Positions 7,957 to 16,255 of a DNA stretch of 64,000 bases are shown here, in pieces. The DNA comes from Parafrankia discariae (GTDB lineage: Bacteria; Actinomycetota; Actinomycetes; Frankiales; Frankiaceae), in the NCBI RefSeq assembly GCF_000373365.1, contig NZ_KB891192.1, positions 1 through 64,000 on the forward strand. The letters are read 5' to 3'. Positions within the stretch are counted from its first letter, which is position 1, and every line of letters begins with the position of its first letter. A model generated the notes under the pieces. That model saw only the letters and a list, made by a program, of their open reading frames with translations. It was not told where the DNA came from and ran no database searches. A program made the translations under genes and the position numbers.

Positions 7957-8527
7957 ATGACCGAATCGGTGGGTGGACCGCGGGGCTGGATCGTCGACGA
8001 TCCCGACGCGGCCACCGTGCCGTTCCTCGAGCGGTTCCAGGACCGGCTCTCCCCCCACCGACACGGACACGCTGTGCCGCACGGCCGATCACTTCGCCCG
8101 GTGGGGCCGGCGGGTCCGCACCCGCCGCACCCTCATCCACGGCGACTACCGGCTCGACAACCTCCTGTTCGGCGACGCCCACGAGGTGATGGCCGTCGGC
8201 TGGCAGTCGCTGGAGATCGGATTCCCCGGCCGCGACGTCGCCTACTTCCTGTCCACCGCGCTGCCGCCCACGCTCCGGCGCGCGCGGGAGCGGGCCCTGG
8301 TCCGCAGCTACCACGAGCGGCTCGTCCGGATGGGGGTCGAGGACTGTTTCCGGGACTACCGGCTCGGAACACCGCAGGCACCGTTACTCACCGTACTCGG
8401 CTGCGTCTACGCGACCAACGAGCCCACGGAGCACTCCGACCGGATGTTCCTGTCCATGGTCACAAATTCGTGCGCCGCCATTCGCGACCTCGGCACCCTG
8501 GATCTGCTCGACAGCCACGCCCGATGA
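7957..8527 (+). pseudogene. aminoglycoside-phosphotransferase/kinase-like gene, truncated and frameshifted
   Basis: The C-lobe of a phosphotransferase-family kinase is recognisable: the catalytic loop [15 protein letters not shown] and the following AVGWQSLEIGFPGRDVAYFL. Three faults are visible. The ATP-binding N-lobe is absent. The frame starting at 7957 (MTESVGG...FQDRLSP) is lost at a run of six C near 8050-8055 and continues in another frame. The metal-binding Asp that normally follows the catalytic loop (xxDWQ) is replaced by Gly (VGWQS). Together these indicate a pseudogene. A complete relative is present at 46756-47778. Confidence 0.75.
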
Positions 8528-9239
8528 TCCGGGTGTTCCCCGGACCGGGAGAAGGCCCGACCGACGCACCGCCGGACGGCGCGGGCGAGTTCGACGAATG
8601 CGGCCGCCGACCGCGAATGCGGACCGGCCCGGGTGGCGGTGGCGACCGCGGCCGACGTTCTCCACCGTTCGGGTGCGGAACTCGGCCCACTATTGATGTG
8701 CCGCGAGCCTAAATGCGACCCGGCCGCATTCGCCGATCAGAACACGGCGGACGGACCGGTCGGTCGCGACGGCGGCGAGGGGTGGTCGGGCCAGGCCGGT
8801 GGACGGCGGAGCATGATACGCGGATGTCGCCGGCGGCACCGGCCGACCACGGCCGACTACGGCCGACCCGGGCGCCGCTCCGCCCGAGACTTCGGCGCAA
8901 ACGCCGCCGGTCCCGCCGACGACTGACCGCCGACCCCTGGCGTGCCTCCACCCGCCGGCCTCCTACTACGCCAAACAGGGCGACGACTTCCGCGGCGGAG
9001 CCGCCAGCGCATCGATCATGATCTCGGCTTGGTCCCCTCGCCAGTCAAGATCACCTGAGGGCAACCTTAGACGTTGACGCTGACGTCGAAAGTTGGGAGC
9101 ATGTGCTCGCTCGCCCGCCAGACAATAGCCGGCCAATCAACCATGGCCTTGTGAGAGCCGCCTGCTCCCGACACGGCTGTAATTCGTGGTTGATGGTTGT
9201 GCGATGCAGACAACTTCAAGACTCAGAGGTGGAAGGCAT
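8528..9239. other. 712-base region with no credible gene
   Basis: Open frames here are Arg/Pro-rich and lack ribosome sites or family features. The last 180 bases are less G+C-rich and probably hold the promoter of the transport operon; a TTGACG hexamer at about 9074 is a possible -35 element, but no convincing -10 pairs with it. No repeats of note. Confidence 0.5.
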
Positions 9240-10526
9240 ATGGAGAACACGGTGCCGCGTGACCGAACGAGGTGGTCGCGCCGGCGGTCAGCGAGGGCCC
9301 TCTTAGCCCTGCCCCTGGCCATGCTCCTGTTCGTCGCCGCGTGTAGCTCGGACGACGAGGACGCCTCCACCCCGACGGAGACGGCCTCGGCCACCAACGT
9401 GCTCGGCCCCGTCGACAAGGCCGCCGGCGAGCCCGTCAAAATCGGGGTCGTCTCGGACGGCCGGTCCGCCTCCATCGACAACTCCGTCCAGTTCTCCGTG
9501 GCCGAGGCCACCGCGAAATGGTGGAACGAGCACCACGGAGGCGTCGGCGGCCGGCCCATCGAGCTGGTGACGTGCGAGACGCAGGCGGACCCGGCCAGGG
9601 GTACCGACTGTGGGAACCAGATGATCGAGAAGAACGTCGTCGCGGTCGCGGTCGGCGAGTCGGCGGTGGCCGAGGGTGTGTGGCAGCCGCTGGCCGACGC
9701 GGACATCCCCGTGATGTTCTTCGGCGCCGGCAGTGAGTCGATCCTGTCCGACCCCAACAGCTTCACCGTGGGCGACCCGACGTTCGCGACCTTGCAGCAG
9801 CCGCTCATCCTCGCGAAGGACAAGGGCCTCAAGAAGGTCACCGAGGTCGTCATCGACGTGCCGGCCGCGCTGCACAACGCGCAGGACATCGCGCCGCCGC
9901 TGATGGAGAAGGCGGGTCTCGACTACCAGCTCATCCGGATCCCCCCGGGCACGGCCGACATGACACCGCAGCTGCAGAGCGTCGCGGGTGACAAGTCCAG
10001 CGTCGTGTTCATCGTGGGCAACGACTCGTTCTGCATCAGCGCGATCAACGGCCTGCGCTCGGTCGGGTTCGAGGGCACTGTCAGCGCCATCTCGCAGTGC
10101 ATCACCGACGCCACCCGTAAGGCCGTGCCCGGTGACGCCCTCGAAGGGATGGTCATCGGCGCCTCCGTTCCGGTCGGCGGAAGCGACCCGTCCAGCGTCC
10201 TCTACAACACGGTGATCGAGACCTACGGGAAGGACATCGACACCGGCTCGTCCTCGGGCCGGGGCATGTTCGTCACGTTCGCCGGTCTCCTGACCTCGCT
10301 CGAGGACATCACCGGTGAGATCACCCCGAAGACCGTCACCGCCGCCATCAAGGCGATGCCCGAGAAGGAGCTTCCGGGCGCCGCCGGGCTGCACTTCCGG
10401 TGCAACGGCAAGGCCTACCCGGAGCAGCAGGCCGCCTGCGTGCGGGGTGGGTTGACGACGACCCTCGACAGCGATGGTCAGCCTACGGAGTACAAGGTTC
10501 TCGGTAGCTCGGCGATCCCGGACTGA
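9240..10526 (+). CDS. branched-chain-amino-acid-type ABC transporter substrate-binding lipoprotein
   Basis: 428 residues; ATG at 9240 follows GGTGGAAGG. The signal peptide has an Arg-rich n-region, a hydrophobic core ALLALPLAMLLF and lipobox VAAC, so the mature protein should be lipid-anchored outside the membrane. The periplasmic binding fold type I follows (VKIGVVSDGRSASIDNSV, then GKDIDTGSSSGRGMFVTFAGL and the C-terminal RCNGKAYPEQQAACVRGG). The two Cys in the last part may form a disulfide. It supplies ligand to the permease/ATPases encoded directly downstream. A strong terminator follows, so binding protein is probably made in excess over the permease. The ligand may be an amide, an organic acid or an amino acid; these families are broad. 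Confidence 0.9.
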   Translation: MENTVPRDRTRWSRRRSARALLALPLAMLLFVAACSSDDEDASTPTETASATNVLGPVDKAAGEPVKIGVVSDGRSASIDNSVQFSVAEATAKWWNEHHGGVGGRPIELVTCETQADPARGTDCGNQMIEKNVVAVAVGESAVAEGVWQPLADADIPVMFFGAGSESILSDPNSFTVGDPTFATLQQPLILAKDKGLKKVTEVVIDVPAALHNAQDIAPPLMEKAGLDYQLIRIPPGTADMTPQLQSVAGDKSSVVFIVGNDSFCISAINGLRSVGFEGTVSAISQCITDATRKAVPGDALEGMVIGASVPVGGSDPSSVLYNTVIETYGKDIDTGSSSGRGMFVTFAGLLTSLEDITGEITPKTVTAAIKAMPEKELPGAAGLHFRCNGKAYPEQQAACVRGGLTTTLDSDGQPTEYKVLGSSAIPD

Positions 10527-10567
10527 CGATCGAGATCCACACTCGTCGGGGGGTACTTCCTAGATAG

Positions 10568-10615
10568 CCGGTTCGGCCCCCGCTCGGACAACGTGCCGAG
10601 CGGGGGCCGAACCGG
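10568..10615 (+). terminator. strong hairpin between binding-protein and permease genes
   Basis: A perfect 20-bp stem (10568-10587 with 10596-10615) and an 8-base loop, followed by a short GTTTTG stretch. Its position suggests partial termination that sets a higher level of the binding protein than of the permease. Confidence 0.8.
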
Positions 10616-10659
10616 CCCGCGTTTTGCAGGACTGATCTGGACAATGCCGGGAGATCGTG

Positions 10660-13600
10660 ATGGAACATATAGGTTCGCTGCTTCTCGGCCTGGGAAACGG
10701 CGGGGTTTTCGCGGCGCTGGGACTCGCGCTCGTGCTCACCTACCGGAGCTCGGGAGTCATTAACTTCGCGACCGGGGCGGTCGCGCTCTACGTCGCCTAC
10801 TCCTACGCCTTCTTACGCGACGGCGAGTTACTCGTCCTGTTTCCCGGGCTCCCCGCGTCGGTCGACATCGGCGGAGACTGGGGACTGGCCCCCGCGGCCG
10901 CGCTCTCCCTGCTGTTCGGAGCACTGCTCGGCGCCCTTTTGTACCTGGTGGTGTTCCGGCCGCTGCGTGAGGCGCCCCAGCTGGCCCGGGCGGTGGCATC
11001 CCTAGGTGTTCTGGTGGTCATCCAGTCGGTGATGGCGATCCGGCTCGGTACGGCGCCCGTCAGCACCGAGGCGATCTTCCCGGCGGAACGGTGGGAGTTC
11101 GGCGGCGCGAAGGTGCTGTCCGACCGGCTTTATCTCGTCGTCGCCGTCGTGGTCCTGACGCTGGTACTGACCGCGGTGTACCGCTTCACCCGATTCGGAC
11201 TGCTCACGAGGGCGGTCGCGGAATCCCAGACCGGCGCCTACGTCAGCGGCGTGTCCCCGGACCGAATCGCTTTGTTCAACTGGATGATCAGCGGCGTGAC
11301 CGCCGGCGCCGCCGGCATTCTCATCGCGCCGTTGACCCCGCTCTCCCCGACCACCTACACGCTGTTCGTCGTGCCGGCCCTCGCCGCCGCCGTGGTCGGA
11401 GGCTTCGCCAATCTCATCCCGACCGTGGCCGCCGGCATCGCCATCGGCATGGTCCAGTCCGAAGCCCTCTCTCTCGCCTCCAACGACGCGTGGTGGCTGC
11501 CGAGAACAGGCGCGGCGGAGCTCGTCCCGCTGGTGGTGATCCTGCTGGCGCTGCTGGCCACCGGGCGCGGCCTGGTGGTCCGAGGCGGCCTGGTCCGCCA
11601 GCCGCTGGGCCGGGCACCCCGACCACGCTCGCTGACACTGCCCACGGTCTTCGGTACCGCCGTGGGCGTGCTCGCCCTGCTGGTCACCACCGGAACCTGG
11701 CGCAGCGCCGTCATCGGCACCTTCATCGCCGCGATCATCGGCCTGTCGCTCGTCGTCGTGACCGGCTACGCGGGCCAGGTCTCGCTGGCCCAGCTCGCGC
11801 TGGCCGGCAGTGCCGCGTTCACGCTGAGCGGCCTGACCCAGAGCTGGCACGTCCCGTTCCCGTTCGCGCCCCTGCTCGCCGCGCTCGTGGCCACCGTGCT
11901 GGGCGTGGTGATCGGATTACCCGCCCTGCGATTGCGGGGCCTGACTTTGGGCATCGTCACCCTCGCCCTGGCCTACGCCATCGAGGCCGTCTGGTTCCGT
12001 AACACCCAGATCGTCAGCAGCGCGGGTGCCAAGGTGACCCAGCCCAAGCTGTTCGGCCTCGACCTCAGCATCGGCACCGGCCACGCCTTCCCCCGCATTC
12101 CCTTCGGCCTGCTCTGCCTGGTGGTCCTGGTGGCCGTGGCCTGGGGTGTCGCCCGGCTGCGGACCAGCGCGCTGGGTTCGGCCATGCTCGCCGTCCGCGC
12201 CAACGAGCACTCCGCCGCCGGCATCGGGATCAACGTCGTGGCGATCAAGGTCGCCAGCTTCGCGATCGCGTCGTTCATCGCCGGCCTGGGCGGCAGCCTG
12301 CTGGCCTACCGGCGCGGTGTCGTCACCTTCGACTCGTTCACCGCGATCGGCGGACTGGCTCTGCTGTCCACCGCGTACCTGGCCGGCGTCACCTCGGTCT
12401 ACGGCGGCATCCTCGCCGGCATCATGGCGGCCTCCGGCATCACCTTCGTGGCGATGGACCGCTGGGTCCACCTGGGCGACTGGTTCCCGGTCATCACGGG
12501 CATCGGTCTCCTCGTCGCCCTCATCGGTCACCCGGAGGGCCTCGCCACCGGCGGCCACCAGCTCGCCGACAGGCTGGACCGACTACGCCACCGCAAGCTC
12601 GTCCCGGCCGGGGCCGGGGCCTCGACCGCAATCGCGACCTCGATCTCGACCTCGACCGCCACGGAGCCGGCCGCGCCCACGAGCACCGGGACAACAGAAC
12701 CGGCGGTGCCCGCGGTCACCGACACGACAGAACCGGCCGTGTCGGCGGTCGCGGACACGCCGGAACCAGCCGTGCCGGCGACCGCCGACACGGCAGAACC
12801 GGCTGTGCCGGCGCAGCCGGCGGCCACGGTGCTCGACATCTCCGGGCTCACTGTTCGCTACGGCGGCGTGACGGCTGTCTCCGAGGTCTCGCTGCGGGTC
12901 CACGCCGGCCAGATCGTCGGCCTGATCGGGCCGAACGGCGCGGGCAAGACCAGCGTGATCGACGCGACCACCGGGTTCGCCCAGGCCTCGGGCACCATCC
13001 AGCTGGTCGGTGAGCCCATCGAGGGCCTGCCGACCCACGCGCGGGTGCGGCGCGGCCTGGCCCGCACCTTCCAGTCCCTGGAGCTCTACGACGACCTCAC
13101 CGTCGAGGAGAACGTCAGCGCGGCGCTGTTCGGCGCACGCGGCGAGGAGCGTCACCGCGCCCTGGCGGCCGCCCTCGACCTGGTCGGCATCGCCGACCGG
13201 GCCGACCGGCACGCCGACGAACTGAGCCAGGGCGAACGGCAGCTGGTCTCGATCGCGCGGGCCTGCGCCACCAGCCCACGGGCCCTGCTCCTCGACGAGC
13301 CGGCCGCCGGGCTCGACACCACCGAGACCTCCTGGCTCGGTGAGCGCATCCGCTCGATCAGCGACACCGGGGTCGGCGTGATCCTCGTCGATCACGACGT
13401 CTCGCTCGTGCTGTCCGTCTGCGACTACATCTACGTCCTCGACTTCGGCAAGGTCATCGCGGAGGGGACCCCCGCGACGATCCGCGCGGACCGAGCCGTC
13501 GCCGACGCCTACCTCGGCTCCGTCCACGACGCCTCGGCGGAGGTCGAGGCGGAGACGGCGGCGGCGGCGGAAGCCACCCCCGCGGACCCGACCCCCGTGG

Positions 13601-14010
13601 ACAAGACCCCCACGCCGGCAGCGGAAACCACCGCCACGGACACCACACCGGCGCCGGCTGCTACGACAGCGGCGGAAACCACCCCACCGCCGGCGACGGA
13701 AACCACCACCACAGACAACGGCCCAGCCCCGGCAGCCGAAACCACCACCACCACGGACACCACACCGGCGCCGGCTGCTACGACAGCGCCGGCTGCTACG
13801 ACAGCGGCGGAAACCACCCCACCGCCGGCGACGGAAACCACCACAGACAACGGCCCAGCCCCGGCAGCGGAAACCACCACCACGGAAACGACCCCACCGC
13901 CGGCGGCGGAAACCACACCCGCGGACACAACCCCAGCCCCGGCGGCGGAAACCACCCCACCGTTGGCAGCGCCTTCGACGGCGACCACATCCTCGGCGGT
14001 GACCCGATGA
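10660..14010 (+). CDS. fused LivH-LivM-LivG branched-chain-type ABC transporter (two permeases plus ATPase) with low-complexity tail
   Basis: 1116 residues. Residues 1-310 are LivH (SSGVINFATGA, multiple membrane helices). About 320-635 is LivM (VTGYAGQVSLAQLALAG, NEHSAAGIGINV). Residues 678-721 are a linker of four 11-residue units of the TTEPAVPAVTD type. About 722-955 is the LivG ATPase: Walker A GPNGAGKT (about residue 760), signature LSQGERQ, Walker B LLLDEPAAGLD, and VDHD as H-loop. Residues 957-1116 are a Thr/Pro/Ala/Glu tail of ETTPPPA-like units that should lie in the cytoplasm. The three parts are separate genes in other bacteria. ATG at 10660 suits the GGGAG ribosome site better than the GTG at 10657. 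The stop overlaps the livF start by four bases. Confidence 0.92.
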   Translation: MEHIGSLLLGLGNGGVFAALGLALVLTYRSSGVINFATGAVALYVAYSYAFLRDGELLVLFPGLPASVDIGGDWGLAPAAALSLLFGALLGALLYLVVFRPLREAPQLARAVASLGVLVVIQSVMAIRLGTAPVSTEAIFPAERWEFGGAKVLSDRLYLVVAVVVLTLVLTAVYRFTRFGLLTRAVAESQTGAYVSGVSPDRIALFNWMISGVTAGAAGILIAPLTPLSPTTYTLFVVPALAAAVVGGFANLIPTVAAGIAIGMVQSEALSLASNDAWWLPRTGAAELVPLVVILLALLATGRGLVVRGGLVRQPLGRAPRPRSLTLPTVFGTAVGVLALLVTTGTWRSAVIGTFIAAIIGLSLVVVTGYAGQVSLAQLALAGSAAFTLSGLTQSWHVPFPFAPLLAALVATVLGVVIGLPALRLRGLTLGIVTLALAYAIEAVWFRNTQIVSSAGAKVTQPKLFGLDLSIGTGHAFPRIPFGLLCLVVLVAVAWGVARLRTSALGSAMLAVRANEHSAAGIGINVVAIKVASFAIASFIAGLGGSLLAYRRGVVTFDSFTAIGGLALLSTAYLAGVTSVYGGILAGIMAASGITFVAMDRWVHLGDWFPVITGIGLLVALIGHPEGLATGGHQLADRLDRLRHRKLVPAGAGASTAIATSISTSTATEPAAPTSTGTTEPAVPAVTDTTEPAVSAVADTPEPAVPATADTAEPAVPAQPAATVLDISGLTVRYGGVTAVSEVSLRVHAGQIVGLIGPNGAGKTSVIDATTGFAQASGTIQLVGEPIEGLPTHARVRRGLARTFQSLELYDDLTVEENVSAALFGARGEERHRALAAALDLVGIADRADRHADELSQGERQLVSIARACATSPRALLLDEPAAGLDTTETSWLGERIRSISDTGVGVILVDHDVSLVLSVCDYIYVLDFGKVIAEGTPATIRADRAVADAYLGSVHDASAEVEAETAAAAEATPADPTPVDKTPTPAAETTATDTTPAPAATTAAETTPPPATETTTTDNGPAPAAETTTTTDTTPAPAATTAPAATTAAETTPPPATETTTDNGPAPAAETTTTETTPPPAAETTPADTTPAPAAETTPPLAAPSTATTSSAVTR
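12691..12822 (+). repeat. 33-bp tandem repeat encoding the LivM-LivG linker
   Basis: Four degenerate 33-bp units encode TTEPAVPAVTD, TTEPAVSAVAD, TPEPAVPATAD and TAEPAVPA. They form a flexible spacer between the membrane domain and the ATPase of the fused transporter. Confidence 0.75.
13634..13882 (+). repeat. tandem duplication of about 117 bp within the transporter tail
   Basis: The segment beginning CCACGGACACCACACCGG at 13634 recurs at 13751, an offset of 117 bases. The second copy carries an extra 15-base internal repeat and a 3-base loss, all in multiples of three so the frame holds. It encodes the Thr/Pro/Ala-rich tail and is a likely site of length variation between strains. Confidence 0.75.
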
Positions 14011-14750
14011 CCATCCGACTGGAATGCGCCGACCTCACCGGCGGCCGAGGCAGCACCACCGCCTTCCGCAACGTCGATCTCGCCGTCGAGGCCGGGACGG
14101 TGCTGGCGCTGCTCGGTCCGAACGGCGCCGGCAAGACCACGCTGCTGCTGACCCTGGCCGGACTGCTACCGGCTCAGGGCGGGACCGTCAGTGTCGACGG
14201 CGCGCGGCTGCGCAGCGGCCGGCCCACCGCGGCGAACGCGGCCGGCGTCGTGCTCGTCCCCGACAACCGCTGCCTGTTCACCACCCTCTCCGTCGAGGAG
14301 AACATCCGGGTGGCGGCCAAGCGCAACGGCCCCAAGCCGCGAGATCTTCTCGAGTCCTTCCCGGCTCTCGAGAAGCGGTGGACCCTGCCGGCCGGGGCGC
14401 TCTCCGGCGGTGAGCAGCAGATGCTGGTCATGGCCCGGGCCCTGATCCAGCAGCCCCGGGTACTGATGATCGACGAGCTCAGCATGGGTCTGGCGCCCCT
14501 GATCGTCGAGGATCTGTTCGCCGCCGTCAGTCGCATCGCCAACGACCACAAGTGCGCGGTGATCCTGGTCGAACAGCACGTCAACCTCGCCCTCGAGGTG
14601 GCCGACGCCGCGGCCGTCCTCAACCGCGGTCATATCGTCCTGCGCGGGCCGGCCAAGGATCTGGCCGCCTCTCCCGAACTCCTGGAGAACGCCTACCTGG
14701 GCATTCACGGTGCGGAGGTCGAGCAGAGTCCTGCCGTTGCCGCGGGTTGA
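14007..14750 (+). CDS. LivF-type ABC transporter ATP-binding protein
   Basis: 247 residues, standard LivF length. Walker A GPNGAGKTT is near residue 40, the signature LSGGEQQ, Walker B VLMIDELSMGLAP, and H-loop VEQHV. The LSMGLAP segment after Walker B is diagnostic of LivF. It pairs with the LivG domain of the preceding fused protein to energise uptake. Its ATG overlaps the upstream stop (ATGA), so the two are translated together. A hairpin follows at 14757, closing the operon. Confidence 0.93.
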   Translation: MTIRLECADLTGGRGSTTAFRNVDLAVEAGTVLALLGPNGAGKTTLLLTLAGLLPAQGGTVSVDGARLRSGRPTAANAAGVVLVPDNRCLFTTLSVEENIRVAAKRNGPKPRDLLESFPALEKRWTLPAGALSGGEQQMLVMARALIQQPRVLMIDELSMGLAPLIVEDLFAAVSRIANDHKCAVILVEQHVNLALEVADAAAVLNRGHIVLRGPAKDLAASPELLENAYLGIHGAEVEQSPAVAAG

Positions 14751-14756
14751 CAGGGC

Positions 14757-14800
14757 GCCGGTGCGGTGCGGGTGGCCCACCGGCACCGCACCGCACCGGC
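14757..14800 (+). terminator. hairpin after the transport operon
   Basis: A 15-bp perfect stem (14757-14771 with 14786-14800) and a 14-base loop, starting six bases after the livF stop. There is no T-run, which is common for actinobacterial terminators. Confidence 0.6.
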
Positions 14801-14832
14801 CCGTGGCCGGAACGGCAGATGCGCCGCCTCGC

Positions 14833-14881
14833 GGGCGGGCCGTCCGGTCAGCCGGGCGGGCCGTCCGGTCAGCCGGGCGGG
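14833..14881. repeat. 21-bp tandem repeat, 2.3 copies
   Basis: GGGCGGGCCGTCCGGTCAGCC is exactly repeated at 14833-14853 and 14854-14874, then begins again. It lies in the gene-free stretch between the transport operon and the acyl-CoA dehydrogenase remnant. Confidence 0.8.
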
Positions 14882-14979
14882 CGCCCGGCGGGGTGCCCCG
14901 GTTCCGGCTGGCTTCGGGGCAGGCGGCAGGCCCGCTGGGCGATGATGTTGCGCTGGATCTCGCGTAGATCCCGGTACCG

Positions 14980-15573
14980 ATGGTCGGCACCGGCCGCGCG
15001 GACGCCCGCACCTGGGCCAGCACCGCCAAGGCCTATGTCGGACGGGTCGGCCCCGAGGCGATCCAGGACTGCGTCCAGCTGCACGGCGGGATCGGCGTCA
15101 CCTACGACCTGCACCTGCACCTGTACCTGCGCCGGGCCCTGGTCGACGCCCGGCGCCTCGGCACGATCGACGACAGCCGCACCCGGGACCTCATCGGCGA
15201 GGGGCAGATCCTCGCCCTCGTCACCCGGGCCCTCGTCGAGTCGGTCAGCCGCAGGATGGCCGCCGGCGCCCTCCCGCACCACGCCGCCGCCATGGGCCGG
15301 TTGTTCAGTGGCACCGCGACCAGCCGGCGCGCGGCGATCGCGACCGAGCTGTGCGCCGACACCGGCGTGGTCTGGGCGCCGCACGAGGAGGTCGGTGCCC
15401 AGGTCGCCCGTGGCTACCTGGCCCGTCAGGCGGCCTGCATCGGCGGCGGCACGACCGAGATGGCCCGCAACGTGATCAGCGAACGGCTGCTCGGCATGCC
15501 CCGCGAGCAGCGGGCCGACACCGGGGCCTTCCGTGACGTCCCGCGCGGGCCGCAGGCGAGCGGCGCCCCCTGA
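14980..15573 (+). pseudogene. chimeric remnant made of the C-terminal ends of two acyl-CoA dehydrogenases
   Basis: The 197-residue frame starts with a C-terminal acyl-CoA dehydrogenase segment (AKAYVGRVGPEAIQDCVQLHGGIGVTYDLHLHLYLRR) and then, after about residue 70, shows a second C-terminal end of another family member (LARQAACIGGGTTEMARNVISERLLGMPRE). Neither has its N-terminal and middle FAD/acyl-CoA domains. The natural order would be two genes of about 380 residues each, so a deletion joined the two ends in frame. The product cannot bind FAD normally. Treat as a pseudogene even though a frame is kept. Confidence 0.75.
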
Positions 15574-15616
15574 CCTGGGGCGGGCTCTGACCTGGGGGCG
15601 GGCCCGCCGGGCGGCT

Positions 15617-15832
15617 TCACCGGCCGGGTCGCGGCGGTGCCGCCCCCGACGGCTGCGGACCGGTGTTCGGCGCCAGCCAACGTCCGTCGGCCTGGATCCG
15701 CCCGGGTTCGGGCAGCACCTCCGCGGCCCGGCCCGCGATGGCCTCGACCAGCCGGATCGCCTGAAGCACAGACAGATTCAGAACGATCTCGGCGCCGGCA
15801 TCCGCCTGCAACCGCACCGACACGTCCGCCAT
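15617..15832 (-). CDS. small hypothetical protein
   Basis: 71 residues from the ATG at 15832, preceded by GAAGGG nine bases upstream; a GTG at 15838 is an alternative. The body is balanced rather than Arg-rich (MADVSVRLQADAGAEIVLNLSVLQA, then RLVEAIAGRAAEVLPEPGRI). It ends in a Pro/Gly-rich tail. The composition suggests a real small cytoplasmic alpha/beta protein, but I do not recognise the family. It sits among gene remnants, so it could also be a fragment. Confidence 0.4.
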   Translation of the reverse strand: MADVSVRLQADAGAEIVLNLSVLQAIRLVEAIAGRAAEVLPEPGRIQADGRWLAPNTGPQPSGAAPPRPGR

Positions 15833-15979
15833 CGTCACATGCCCTTCGTCGCGGGTCTGATCGCCCCCTGTGTCGAGGAGGTGCTGGTGACGCTACGGGG
15901 TAAGCCCCCGGCGGCGTCGGGAAAGGTGGCCAGCGGCACTTCACCGCCACGATCCCCGGCGCCTCGACCAGTGTGCCCG

Positions 15980-16117
15980 CTACCGGCCCGGCTCGCGCTG
16001 CGCGAAGAGGGGCTCGCGCTGCGCGAAGAGGGGCTCGCGCTGCGCGAAGAAGAAGGACCGGGCGTTGTCGTAGAGCCAGGCCTGGCGGACCTCGTCGGTC
16101 AGGTCGAGGTCGGCGAC
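15980..16117 (-). pseudogene. C-terminal remnant of an amidohydrolase (TIM-barrel metal-dependent hydrolase)
   Basis: The minus strand reads ADLDLTDEVRQAWLYDNARSFF, the characteristic C-terminal helix of amidohydrolase-2 proteins. A threefold repeat FAQREPL and a stop at 15980-15982 follow. Everything upstream of this end, including the metal-binding barrel, is missing; at about 16118 the sequence changes to an SDR fragment on the other strand. Confidence 0.6.
15991..16050. repeat. 21-bp tandem repeat, three copies
   Basis: GCTCGCGCTGCGCGAAGAGGG occurs at 15991-16011 and 16012-16032 and again, slightly shortened, to 16050. It triplicates a 7-residue unit at the end of the amidohydrolase remnant. 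Period and context match slippage in non-selected DNA. Confidence 0.8.
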
Positions 16118-16198
16118 CTGTTCGCCTTCCTCCTGTCGCCCCGCGCGGGGTACCTCACCGGCGCGGTCATCAACATCGACGGCGGCACCCGGTTCTGA
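16118..16198 (+). pseudogene. C-terminal remnant of a short-chain dehydrogenase
   Basis: Reads DLFAFLLSPRAGYLTGAVINIDGGTRF and stop. This is the standard SDR C-terminus (last strand and the DGG turn). No nucleotide-binding or catalytic part is present. Confidence 0.7.
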
Positions 16199-16202
16199 GC
16201 CG

Positions 16203-16237
16203 GCCCGGTTCTGAGCCGGTCCGACTCAGAACCGGGC
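16203..16237. terminator. bidirectional hairpin closing the large-protein cassette
   Basis: GCCCGGTTCTGAG (16203-16215) pairs perfectly with CTCAGAACCGGGC (16225-16237) around a 9-base loop. It lies 18 bases past the stop of the minus-strand cassette and just after the plus-strand SDR remnant. Part of the stem is duplicated from the remnant's end (GGTTCTGAGCCGG occurs twice). Confidence 0.75.
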
Positions 16238-16255
16238 GGGGGACAAAACGTCCGG

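Noticed and set aside
8713-9021. Small plus-strand gene in the 8.5-9.2 kb gap
   Set aside because: The protein would be almost entirely Arg/Pro/Gly/Thr with no ribosome site.
14833-16050. Insertion sequence ends or attachment sites around the gene remnants
   Set aside because: The 21-bp repeats are tandem, not inverted or flanking, and no transposase or integrase remnant was found.
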